Source: Limisphaera sp026417315 (GTDB lineage: Bacteria > Verrucomicrobiota > Verrucomicrobiia > Limisphaerales > Limisphaeraceae). Taken from it: a stretch of 64,000 nt of DNA. The notes under the pieces were generated by a model, which ran no database searches, was not told the DNA's origin, and worked only from the letters and a program-made list of their open reading frames with translations. Positions 1-7,692 of the stretch are shown piece by piece. The DNA lies in NCBI RefSeq assembly GCF_049537125.1, contig NZ_JBMVQY010000003.1:434001-498000 (forward strand). The letters run 5' to 3'. Position 1 is the first letter of the stretch. Every line of letters starts with the position of its first letter. The translations under genes and the position numbers were made by a program.

Positions 1-427
1 GTACGAGAGCGCAAAAGCTCTTCGGCTGTTGAATTCGGGCTCCGGGGTTGGGTTACTTGCCGGGGCCGGTCAACAAAGGTTGGCCATACTCCAGGTGCAT
101 CTCGTCCAAGCTGCGGATTCGCTCAGAACACTTCCTGGCCGGCGACAGCCGGGCGGAAGCGGGGGTTTACCTGCCTGTGCGCAAGGGCGATCCCTTGGCG
201 AGCGTGCGCAAGAACTGCGCAGTTCGGCGGGGGAGACTGCGCAAGCTTTGCGCGTGAACTGGTTGAAACATGCTGATCTGCAGGCACATGCATGGCTGGC
301 ATGGAATCGGCTATTTGCAACGATCTGGCGGGTCAGGCCGCGGCCCGGGCGGGCATGGCGGCGTGCGCCTGCCGGTCAAGAACCAGACGCAACGGCAGTG
401 AACCACAGCGAGAAAGGTGAGAGGACC
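1..427. other. Intergenic region, no clear gene
   Basis: No convincing gene is visible. On the minus strand a short open stretch ends at a TAA near position 60 and reads like a protein C-terminus (RSLDEMHLEYGQPLLTGPGK), but an in-frame stop lies only about 37 codons upstream, so at best it is a degraded gene end. The segment just before 428 holds the ribosome binding site of the first gene (GAAAGGTGAGAGG). Any promoter for that gene should lie here, but I cannot point to a clear one. Confidence 0.4.
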
Positions 428-937
428 ATGAAGAGAGTGACGCGACTGATGGCAGTGACCGGCCTGGTGGCCGGGTTGTTGGCGGGTGCGTGCGGGGCGG
501 TGGCGCAGGACCGCGGCCCACGCAACTTCGATCCGGAGCAGATGCGGCAACGGATGTTGGAAAGGGCCCGGGAACAGCTTGAGATCACCGATGACAGCGA
601 ATGGAAGGCGATCGAGCCGCTGTTGACCAGGGTGATGGAGGCGCGTCGGGACGCGATGATGGGCCGTGGCTTCTTTGGTCGGGGCCGGGGCGGTCCCGGT
701 GGCCCGGGCGGCGGTCCCGGCGGTCCGGCTTTTGGGCAGCCCATGCCGGAACTGGAGGCGTTGAACAAGGCGATCGAATCGAAAGCCCCGGCCTCCGAGC
801 TGAAGGCCGCGCTGGCCAAGTATCGGGAGGCCCGCAAGGCCCGCGAACAGGCCCTGCAGAAGGCGCAGGAGGATCTGCGCAAAGTCTTGACGGCGCGGCA
901 GGAGGCCATTGCCGTGGCCAACGGCTGGCTGGACTGA
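428..937 (+). CDS. Secreted glycine-rich small protein, unknown function
   Basis: A 169-residue protein beginning with a clear signal peptide (MKRVTRLMAVTGLVAGLLAG, then AVAQ). The ATG at 428 is chosen because a purine-rich ribosome binding site lies just upstream and the signal peptide begins there. After the signal comes a helical segment (LEITDDSEWKAIEPLLTRV) of a kind common in small exported Verrucomicrobia proteins, then a run of about 30 residues dominated by Gly, Pro and Arg, then a charged, probably coiled-coil C-terminus rich in Ala, Lys, Arg and Glu. The layout loosely resembles periplasmic Spy/heavy-metal-resistor proteins, but no metal-binding motif is visible, so no function is assigned. 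It ends 49 bp before gspE and could be co-transcribed with it. Confidence 0.75.
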   Translation: MKRVTRLMAVTGLVAGLLAGACGAVAQDRGPRNFDPEQMRQRMLERAREQLEITDDSEWKAIEPLLTRVMEARRDAMMGRGFFGRGRGGPGGPGGGPGGPAFGQPMPELEALNKAIESKAPASELKAALAKYREARKAREQALQKAQEDLRKVLTARQEAIAVANGWLD

Positions 938-986
938 TCGTTCGAGTCGGCAGGAAAGGACACTTCGGACCGAATCGGCAGGAACC

Positions 987-2738
987 ATGGAGAAGCTGAC
1001 GGGAGAAACTCCGGCTCCGACGGTGACCGGCCACGAATTGCTGGACCGGATGGTGGCGCGACGCCAGCTTGCGCCGGCGGAGGCCCGGAAACTGGCCCGG
1101 CAAATCGCCTCCGGACAGGTTCCGCCGATTCGGTCTGAGGAGGAGGTGTTGCAGTGGTTGGCGCGGGAATACGGGCTGACCTACACCACACTGGAGGAGG
1201 TGGAGCCGGACAAGCAGGTGCTGTCGCTGTTCCCGGCCCGGGTGTTGTTACGAGAGGAGCTGTTGCCCCTGCGCCGCGTGGACGGGTGGGTGGAGGTGGC
1301 CACCAGCCGGCTTTTTGCCACCCAGGCCTTCGACACGTTGCGGGTGATGACGGGATTGCGGCTGCGCCCGGTGCTGGCGCCCACGGAGGCGATCCAGCGG
1401 GAGATGAAAAAGCGGCTGGGCGTGGGCGCGGACACCATCGACACGCTCGAGGAGGAAACGCCCTTCCAAGTGGTGGATGAAGAGGGGGAGGAGGAAACCA
1501 ACCTGGATGTGGCGGCCGAAGATGCCTCCATCATTCGGTTCGTCAATCAGGTGTTGCGTGACGCGATCGAACTGCGGGCCTCGGATGTGCATCTGGAGCC
1601 GTTCGAGGACGAGCTGCGCATCCGGTATCGGATTGACGGGGTCCTGCAGGAAATCCCGGTTCCGGCGCAGGTGAAGCGGTTCCAGCCCGCGATTGTGTCG
1701 CGGGTCAAGATCCTCAGTCATTTGAACATTGCGGAGAAACGTCTGCCGCAGGATGGCCGCATCAAGATCCGCGTGGACAATGGCGAGGTGGACATCCGCG
1801 TGTCGGTGATCCCCATGTTGCACGGGGAGGCCGTGGTGATGCGCTTGTTGCGGCAGAACGCCACGTTGCGCGGCATGGAAGAGCTCGGGATGGCCGAGCG
1901 CGAACTGCGTTGTTTCCGTCGGGTGCTGGGATTGCCGCACGGGATCATCCTGGTGACGGGCCCGACGGGCAGTGGCAAGACGACCACGTTGTACACCGCG
2001 CTGCAGGAGATCAACGATACCTCGCGCAAGATCATCACCATCGAGGATCCGGTGGAGTATCAGCTCAAGGGCGTCAACCAGATCCAGGTTTCGGAGAAGG
2101 CCGGTCTGACCTTCGCCCGCGGGCTCCGCTCCATTCTGCGGCACGACCCCGATGTGATTCTGGTGGGGGAGATCCGGGACACGGAGACGGCCCAGATTGC
2201 CGTGCAGGCGTCGCTGACCGGACACCTGGTTTTTTCGACGCTTCATACCAACGACGCTCCGGGGGCCGTGACCCGGCTGGTGGACATGGGGGTGGAACCC
2301 TACCTTGTGGCTTCCTCGTTGGAAGCGGTGCTGGCGCAGCGGCTGGTGCGCGTGCTTTGCCGACACTGCAAGCAGGTGGACGACTCGGCCCCGGCGCGGG
2401 CCTTCAAGGCGCAGCTCGGATGGCCGGAGGACCAGCCCATTTACCGTGCCGTGGGTTGCCGCGAGTGCCGCCAGACCGGGTATTTCGGTCGGCACGCCAT
2501 CTTCGAGTGGATGGACGTGACCCCGGAAATCCGCTCGATGGTGCTGAAACGGTGCTCGGCTGACGAGATTCGGGGGGCGGCGCGCAAGGCCGGCATGCGG
2601 ACGCTGGCCGAGGACGGCTGGCGGCTGGTTCGCCTGGGCATCACAACTCCGGAAGAGGTACTGCGGGTGACCAAGGACCAGTCCCTGAGCGGCCTGGAAG
2701 AGACCGTGGCCGACAGCCTGGCCGCCGCCCCCTTGTGA
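987..2738 (+). CDS. gspE: Type II secretion ATPase GspE/PilB family
   Basis: A 583-residue cytoplasmic hexameric ATPase that powers pseudopilus assembly. The N-terminal T2SSE_N domain covers roughly residues 20-150. The ATPase core has a Walker A loop GPTGSGKT at 325-332 (Lys331) and a Walker B segment ending in ILVGEIRD with Glu395. The C-terminal zinc-binding tetracysteine is intact: C458/C461 and C491/C494. The start at 987 (MEKLTGETP) is preferred over the upstream ATG at 909, which would run into the end of the previous gene. It is first in a gspE-F-G-H-I-J-K-L-M-C-D order. PilB is the closest alternative family; the neighbours gspG-K favour T2SS. Confidence 0.95.
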   Translation: MEKLTGETPAPTVTGHELLDRMVARRQLAPAEARKLARQIASGQVPPIRSEEEVLQWLAREYGLTYTTLEEVEPDKQVLSLFPARVLLREELLPLRRVDGWVEVATSRLFATQAFDTLRVMTGLRLRPVLAPTEAIQREMKKRLGVGADTIDTLEEETPFQVVDEEGEEETNLDVAAEDASIIRFVNQVLRDAIELRASDVHLEPFEDELRIRYRIDGVLQEIPVPAQVKRFQPAIVSRVKILSHLNIAEKRLPQDGRIKIRVDNGEVDIRVSVIPMLHGEAVVMRLLRQNATLRGMEELGMAERELRCFRRVLGLPHGIILVTGPTGSGKTTTLYTALQEINDTSRKIITIEDPVEYQLKGVNQIQVSEKAGLTFARGLRSILRHDPDVILVGEIRDTETAQIAVQASLTGHLVFSTLHTNDAPGAVTRLVDMGVEPYLVASSLEAVLAQRLVRVLCRHCKQVDDSAPARAFKAQLGWPEDQPIYRAVGCRECRQTGYFGRHAIFEWMDVTPEIRSMVLKRCSADEIRGAARKAGMRTLAEDGWRLVRLGITTPEEVLRVTKDQSLSGLEETVADSLAAAPL

Positions 2739-2751
2739 GGGTTGAGATCGG

Positions 2752-4050
2752 ATGGCGACGTTTCAGTACAAGGCGCTGCAACCGGACGGCCGGGTGGTCG
2801 AGGGAGAGCTGGAAGCCGGCGGTCGGCAGGAGGCGTTCCGGCAGATGGAGAGCCGCGGGCTGCGTCCGATCCGGCTGGTGGAACGGTCGCACCCGGTCAA
2901 CGGGCGGGCGCGGGCGCGGGTGCAGGGCAACGGACACGGTTCGGGAGCGCCCGCGGTCGCGGGGGCGCCATCGGCCCCGGGGTCCGGGTGGTGGCCCCGG
3001 GGGCGGTCCCGCAAGGTCCCCGGGCGGGCGCTGGAAAACTTCACGCGCCTGTTGGCCAGCTTGCTGTCGGCGGGCGTTCCCCTGAGTCGGGCCCTGGTCA
3101 TTCTGCAGAAGGAGACGGCCCATCCCGCGGCCCGGGAGAAATGGAAGGAAATCCACGATCTGGTCGTGGACGGCATGTCGCTGGCCGATGCGATGGCCCG
3201 TTCCCCGGAAGTGTTCCCGCGCGTGTACGTGGCCATGGTGGAGGCGGGCGAAACGGGCGGGTTCCTGGACCTGGTGCTGGCGCAGATTGCGGATTTTCAG
3301 GCCCGGGAGAAAGAGATGCGGGCGAAATTGCTGGCGGCGCTGTTGTATCCGGGCATTTTGATGACGTTGGCGCTGGGCGTGCTGGCGTTCCTGTTGGTGT
3401 TTTTCATCCCGAGGTTCGAGGCGTTGTTTGCCGGGTTTGGCGCGCGGTTGCCGTGGTTGACGCAGATGATCGTCTCGACCAGCGAAGTCATCCGGTCGTA
3501 TGGACTGTTGGTGTTGGTGGTCGGGCTGACGTTGGGGGTGATGTTTCGGCAGTGGCTGGTGTCACCGGCCGGCCGGCGCACCTGGGAGGGATTCATCCTG
3601 CAGGTGCCGGTGTTGGGCGGTTTGATTGCGCAGTACGGAATGGCCCGGTTCTGTCGCATGCTCGGGACGCTGCTGGCGGCCGGAGTACCCCTGATTCAGG
3701 GCCTGCAGGTCGCGCGCCGCTCGTTGGGCAATCAGATCCTCGTGGATGCCGTTGCGGGCACGATTGACAAGGTCAAAGAGGGTCAGGGGCTCGGAGCCAG
3801 CCTGCGGGACTGCCCCCGGTTGTTTCCCGGTTCGGTGCTGGAAATGATCTCGGTGGCGGAGGAAAGCGGGAAACTGGATCAGGAGCTGATCCGGATTGCC
3901 GACACCACCGAAGCGGATTTGGACCGGCGACTGAAGACGGCGGTGGCCCTGGCCGAACCGTTGATGTTGTTTTTCATCGCCGCCTTCATCGGCACGATTT
4001 TCATCGGCATGGTGATCCCGATTTTCAGCCTGCAAGACTACATCCGGTAA
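2752..4050 (+). CDS. gspF: Type II secretion inner-membrane platform GspF
   Basis: A 432-residue polytopic inner-membrane protein forming the platform that couples the GspE ATPase to pseudopilin insertion. It starts with the family hallmark MATFQYKALQPDGRVVEG, 13 bp after gspE. Two homologous T2SSF domains are visible: about 90-215 (ENFTRLLASLLSAGVPLSRA) and about 290-415 (ARFCRMLGTLLAAGVPLIQG), each followed by strongly hydrophobic helices, with a last membrane segment near LMLFFIAAFIGTIFIGMVI. An Arg/Gly/Pro-rich linker at roughly 55-90 makes the N-terminus longer than in the usual 400-residue members. Confidence 0.95.
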   Translation: MATFQYKALQPDGRVVEGELEAGGRQEAFRQMESRGLRPIRLVERSHPVNGRARARVQGNGHGSGAPAVAGAPSAPGSGWWPRGRSRKVPGRALENFTRLLASLLSAGVPLSRALVILQKETAHPAAREKWKEIHDLVVDGMSLADAMARSPEVFPRVYVAMVEAGETGGFLDLVLAQIADFQAREKEMRAKLLAALLYPGILMTLALGVLAFLLVFFIPRFEALFAGFGARLPWLTQMIVSTSEVIRSYGLLVLVVGLTLGVMFRQWLVSPAGRRTWEGFILQVPVLGGLIAQYGMARFCRMLGTLLAAGVPLIQGLQVARRSLGNQILVDAVAGTIDKVKEGQGLGASLRDCPRLFPGSVLEMISVAEESGKLDQELIRIADTTEADLDRRLKTAVALAEPLMLFFIAAFIGTIFIGMVIPIFSLQDYIR

Positions 4051-4071
4051 CGTCGGACAACGAAGACCCCT

Positions 4072-4533
4072 ATGGAATGGAACAGCACAAGCGCAGATCG
4101 GCGGCGCCGCGGACGCGCCGGCTTCACCCTGGTGGAACTGCTGCTGGTACTGGTGATTCTGGGCGTTCTGGCGGCGATCGTCGTGCCCAAATTCGCCGGG
4201 CGCACCCAGCAGGCGCGCATCACGGCCGCGCGGACGCAGCTGGCGACGTTTGCCACGGCGCTGGACGCATTCGAGGTGGACAACGGGTACTACCCCAGGG
4301 GCAGCGAGGGACTCAAAGACCTCATCATCCAGCCCCGCGACGCGCCCAATTGGAAAGGCCCCTATCTGCGGGCGACGGAGATCCCGCTGGACCCGTGGGG
4401 GAACCCGTACGTTTACGAATGCCCCGGCCGGAACAACCCCAATGGATACGATCTGATGTCGATGGGACCGGACGGGCGCCCGAATACGGATGATGACATC
4501 ACCAACTGGCAAACCAGCAGCGGCGGTCGCTGA
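4072..4533 (+). CDS. gspG: Major pseudopilin GspG
   Basis: A 153-residue major pseudopilin, the repeating subunit of the T2SS pseudopilus. The prepilin signal is textbook: a basic leader, cleavage between Gly17 and Phe18, mature N-terminus FTLVELLLVLVILGVLAAIV with Glu5 of the mature protein present, then a long hydrophobic helix. The globular part has the GspG landmarks NGYYPRGSEGL, the segment LDPWGNPYVYECPG, and a C-terminal Asp-rich loop (GPDGRPNTDDDI) that binds calcium in characterised GspG proteins. It begins 21 bp after gspF. Processing needs a GspO/PilD prepilin peptidase, which is not in this window. Confidence 0.96.
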   Translation: MEWNSTSADRRRRGRAGFTLVELLLVLVILGVLAAIVVPKFAGRTQQARITAARTQLATFATALDAFEVDNGYYPRGSEGLKDLIIQPRDAPNWKGPYLRATEIPLDPWGNPYVYECPGRNNPNGYDLMSMGPDGRPNTDDDITNWQTSSGGR

Positions 4534-5149
4534 GGCGCGGTCCTGCTTGGGAACGTCCCGGGGTTCGCGAAGGCCCCTCAAGGCGTTCCCCCTCCGGGGA
4601 CTCGGGGCCCGGCCCGCAGCGGGGTTCACGTTGATCGAGTTGATCCTCGTGCTGGCGGTGCTGGCGATTGTGCTCGGGGTGGCGGCCCCGTCGCTGGCGC
4701 GGTTCTTCCACGGTCGCAAAGTGGAGGAAGAGGCCCGTCGGTTTCTGGCGTTGACCCGTTACGGACAGAGCCGGGCGGTGGCGGAGGGCATGCCGATGAT
4801 CCTGTGGATGGATCCGGAGAATCGACGATATGGCCTGGAGGCGGAGGTGACCTTCGGTGAGCCGGACCCGCAGGCGCGCGTTTACGAGATGGACCAAAGC
4901 CTTCGGTTGGAAGTGGACCTGCCGCAGACCACGGGTCTCGGGCTGGACGGCATCCTCACCGCTCGGCGCCCGGACCGGCGTCTGGTGATCCGATTCACAC
5001 CGGAGGGCTTCCCGGGGCTGGAAAGTCCGGAGCGCATTCGGTTCGTGCAGGAGACCGACACGGATGAAACGGTGGCGGTGGTGCGGCTCACACGCAACCG
5101 GCTGGCCTATGAGATGGAGACGTATGAAGTGCCGGCATCCGCACGGTAG
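4490..5149 (+). CDS. gspH: Minor pseudopilin, GspH type
   Basis: A type IV pilin-like protein with prepilin motif GFTLIELILVLAVLAIVLGV and mature Glu5, followed by a GspH-type globular domain. Starting at the ATG at 4490 gives 219 residues and overlaps the end of gspG by 44 bp, with an unusually long 45-residue leader. A TTG at 4547 would give a 26-residue leader and no overlap, so the start is uncertain; the frame and the stop are secure. It lies between gspG and gspI, the usual gspH position. GspH is a minor, tip-proximal subunit of the pseudopilus. Confidence 0.88.
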   Translation: MMTSPTGKPAAAVAEARSCLGTSRGSRRPLKAFPLRGLGARPAAGFTLIELILVLAVLAIVLGVAAPSLARFFHGRKVEEEARRFLALTRYGQSRAVAEGMPMILWMDPENRRYGLEAEVTFGEPDPQARVYEMDQSLRLEVDLPQTTGLGLDGILTARRPDRRLVIRFTPEGFPGLESPERIRFVQETDTDETVAVVRLTRNRLAYEMETYEVPASAR

Positions 5150-5510
5150 AAGTTGCGCCGGGTTCACCCTGGCCGAGGTTTTGGCCGCCCTGGTGTTCAT
5201 GGCGATCGTGATTCCGGTGGCGGTGGAAGGGGTGCGCATTGCCAGTCTGGCCGGGCAGTGGGGGATGCGTCGCGCGGCCGCGGCGCGCGTGGCCGAGCGC
5301 GTGCTGAATGAATTGATGGTGACGGGCGAATGGCGCCGGGGTGTGCAAAGCGGCCAGGCGGTGGAGGGCTGGCAGGTGTTCGAGTGGGAAAGCCGCCTGG
5401 ATTCCTGGTGGGAGGGCAACCTGCGCGTCCTGACCGTCCGCGTGCGTTTCCCGGTGCAGGAGCAGGAGTCGGACGTGGTGCTGAGCACGCTGGTGGACGT
5501 GAGCCAATGA
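5124..5510 (+). CDS. gspI: Minor pseudopilin GspI
   Basis: A 128-residue minor pseudopilin. The ATG at 5124 gives the short leader MKCRHPHGRSCAG, then the cleavage site and FTLAEVLAALVFMAIVIPVA with Glu5. It overlaps gspH by 26 bp. The small domain after the helix, with paired Trp/Glu-rich strands (GWQVFEWESRLDSWW), fits GspI, which nucleates the tip complex with GspJ and GspK. Because the open frame extends upstream to 5064, a longer form is possible, but its leader would be odd for a prepilin. Confidence 0.88.
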   Translation: MKCRHPHGRSCAGFTLAEVLAALVFMAIVIPVAVEGVRIASLAGQWGMRRAAAARVAERVLNELMVTGEWRRGVQSGQAVEGWQVFEWESRLDSWWEGNLRVLTVRVRFPVQEQESDVVLSTLVDVSQ

Positions 5511-6277
5511 ACCGCTGGACCATCCAACTGCGCGCCCGGGGGGCCGGGGGGCCGCGTCCTGACGAGGGCGGGGAACGGGTCGGGTCGGCGGCATTCACGC
5601 TGATGGAATTGTTGATTGCCGTGGCGATCTTTGCGGTGGTCCTGCTGGCCATGCACAGCGTGTTCTTTGGGGCGGTGCAATTGCGGAATCGCACGAGCCG
5701 GGCCGTGGACGAAGCCGTGCCCCTGGAGCAGACGGTGGCGCTGCTGCGGCGCGACCTGCAGAACCTGGTGCCGCCCGGCGGGACATTCTTCGGCCCTCTC
5801 CAAAGCGTGCCGCAGACGACCAACGCGGCCACGGATCCCCTGGTGGCCCTGGGAGTGCGGCGGGTGAGTCCGGATTTCTATTCCGCCAGCGCCGTCGTGG
5901 ATGAGTTTCGTCCGTGGGCCGAGGTGCAAAAGGTGGCGTACGGGCTGGTGCCGCCCACCAATCAGAGCGAGGGGTTGGAACTGGTGCGTGCGGTGACGCG
6001 GAACCTCCTGGCCCCCTATCCCGAGCCGCCGGAACTGCAATACCTGCTGAGCGGTGTGGAGGACGTCCAGTTCGAGTTTTTTGACGGGGCCCAGTGGCTG
6101 ACCGTGTGGGACTCGACGGTGCAGCCGTTGGGATTGCCCCTGGCCATTCGGGTGCGGATTGCACGGGTGCCGGAACGCGATCGGTCCGTGGCCCCCGCAC
6201 CGATCGAACTGGTCATCCCCGTGTGGGTGCGGCCGCAGACGAACCGGGCCGACGTACTGACGGGAGGGGCCGTATGA
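5507..6277 (+). CDS. gspJ: Minor pseudopilin GspJ
   Basis: A 256-residue minor pseudopilin starting in a 4-bp ATGA overlap with gspI. The prepilin signal is AAFTLMELLIAVAIFAVVLL, so the residue before the cleavage site is Ala29 rather than the usual Gly; prepilin peptidases tolerate Ala less well. The mature Glu5 is retained (E34 of the precursor). The globular part has the typical GspJ helix RTSRAVDEAVPLEQTVALLR and a C-terminal section resembling GspJ (VEDVQFEFFDGAQWLTVWDS). It partners GspI and GspK at the pseudopilus tip. Confidence 0.9.
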   Translation: MNRWTIQLRARGAGGPRPDEGGERVGSAAFTLMELLIAVAIFAVVLLAMHSVFFGAVQLRNRTSRAVDEAVPLEQTVALLRRDLQNLVPPGGTFFGPLQSVPQTTNAATDPLVALGVRRVSPDFYSASAVVDEFRPWAEVQKVAYGLVPPTNQSEGLELVRAVTRNLLAPYPEPPELQYLLSGVEDVQFEFFDGAQWLTVWDSTVQPLGLPLAIRVRIARVPERDRSVAPAPIELVIPVWVRPQTNRADVLTGGAV

Positions 6278-7692
6278 TGACGAAGCGGTCAGGCTGCCGC
6301 GGCTGGCCGCGCCGGCACGGCTCGGTGCTGATCATCGTGCTGTGGATTGCCTTTGGGTTGGTGGCCCTGGCGTTGTATTTCGCGGCATCCATGGGGCTGG
6401 AGCTGCGGGCGTCGGAACATCGCGTGGCCGGCCTGCAGGCCGAACTGGCCATCCAGGGGGCCCTCCTGCATGTGAGCAACCTGTTGGCCACGGTGGAAGA
6501 ACCGGGTCTGGCCCCGGACCTGTTGCCGCAACAGTGCGAGGATGTGCCCGTGGGAGAGGCCAAATTCTGGCTGCTCGGCCGCAGTGACAGCGTGTTTCTC
6601 GGGGATTTGCCGGCCTTCGGGCTGGTGGATGAAGCCTCCCGGCTGAATCTGAACACCGCCACGCGCGAGATGCTGGAGCGCCTGACCAACATGACCCCGG
6701 AGCTGGCGGCGGCCATCGTAGATTGGCGGGACGCCGATCGCGAGCCGGAACCCAACGGGGCCGAGGACGAGATCTACCTGCGTTTGAACCCGCCCTATCG
6801 TTGTAAGAACGCGCCGTTCGAGTCCGTGGAGGAGCTGCGGCTGGTTCATGGAATGACGCCGGCACTGCTGTATGGGGAGGACGCGAATCTCAACGGGATC
6901 CTGGACCCGAACGAGAACGACGGCGACGCAAGCCTGCCGTGGGACAATCGGGACGGTCGGCTCCAGCCCGGGCTTTTGGAGTACGTGACGGTCTGGAGTC
7001 GCGAATCCGGCGTGGGCCGCACGAACGTCAACGAGCGGGAGTCGCTGGCGGCACTGTTGCAGTCCCAATTCGGTGTCGAGCGGGCCAATCAGATTCTGTT
7101 GCGCATCAGCGTGGGAGGCGGGCCGGGGAGCGGAGGAGGACCCGGCGGCCCGGGCGGCGGCGCGGGAGCGCCGGTCTTTACGAATTTGATGGAGTTTTAT
7201 GTCCGCAGCGGGATGACCCCGGAGGAGTTCGATCTGGTGTATCCGTGGCTGACGACGACCAACGGGGTGGTGGAGGGGTTGATCAATGTAAACACGGCCA
7301 GCGAGGTGGTGCTGGCCTGCGTGCCGGGGATCGAAGCGGATGGAGCCGCGGCGCTGGTGGCGTATCGCATGGCCAATCCAAATCCACGGGCCTCGTTCGC
7401 CTGGGTGGTGGACGTGTTGGGTCGGGAGCGCGCCCTGCAGGCGGGCCCATGGCTGACGGCGCGCAGTTCGGTGTACAGCGCTGACGTGGTCGCGCTGGGC
7501 CGGCGGGATCGGGGGTATCGGCGGGTCCGCATGGTATTCGACGCCACGGAAGGCCTGCCGGTCCTGCGGTATCGGCGGGATCTCACGCACCTGGGCTGGG
7601 CCCTGGGCGCCCGGATCTGGCGGGATTTGGAATCGATGCGCGAGGCCCGTGCGCGGGTGGAGAGTGGGAATTTGCCCTGGAGACACCAATGA
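6274..7692 (+). CDS. gspK: Minor pseudopilin GspK (tip subunit)
   Basis: A 472-residue protein starting in an ATGA overlap with gspJ. The leader MMTKRSGCRGWPRRHG precedes the hydrophobic helix SVLIIVLWIAFGLVALALYF, which lacks Glu5, as is normal for GspK. The large SAM-like helical domain is seen twice as asparagine/leucine motifs (SRLNLNTATREMLERL and GLINVNTASEVVLACVPG). A calcium-loop-like stretch DANLNGILDPNENDGD lies between them. A glycine/proline-rich insert of about 20 residues at about 285-305 has no counterpart in most GspK proteins. The C-terminus has the expected strand pattern ending in VYSADVVALG. Confidence 0.92.
   Translation: MMTKRSGCRGWPRRHGSVLIIVLWIAFGLVALALYFAASMGLELRASEHRVAGLQAELAIQGALLHVSNLLATVEEPGLAPDLLPQQCEDVPVGEAKFWLLGRSDSVFLGDLPAFGLVDEASRLNLNTATREMLERLTNMTPELAAAIVDWRDADREPEPNGAEDEIYLRLNPPYRCKNAPFESVEELRLVHGMTPALLYGEDANLNGILDPNENDGDASLPWDNRDGRLQPGLLEYVTVWSRESGVGRTNVNERESLAALLQSQFGVERANQILLRISVGGGPGSGGGPGGPGGGAGAPVFTNLMEFYVRSGMTPEEFDLVYPWLTTTNGVVEGLINVNTASEVVLACVPGIEADGAAALVAYRMANPNPRASFAWVVDVLGRERALQAGPWLTARSSVYSADVVALGRRDRGYRRVRMVFDATEGLPVLRYRRDLTHLGWALGARIWRDLESMREARARVESGNLPWRHQ

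Noticed and set aside
60..180. Minus-strand C-terminal-like peptide at the left edge
   Set aside because: Only about 37 codons are open before an in-frame stop, with no family recognised; too weak for a gene call.
7100..7170. Gly/Pro repeat in GspK as a CRISPR-like or tandem repeat
   Set aside because: Irregular low-complexity coding sequence without equal-length spacers or exact units.
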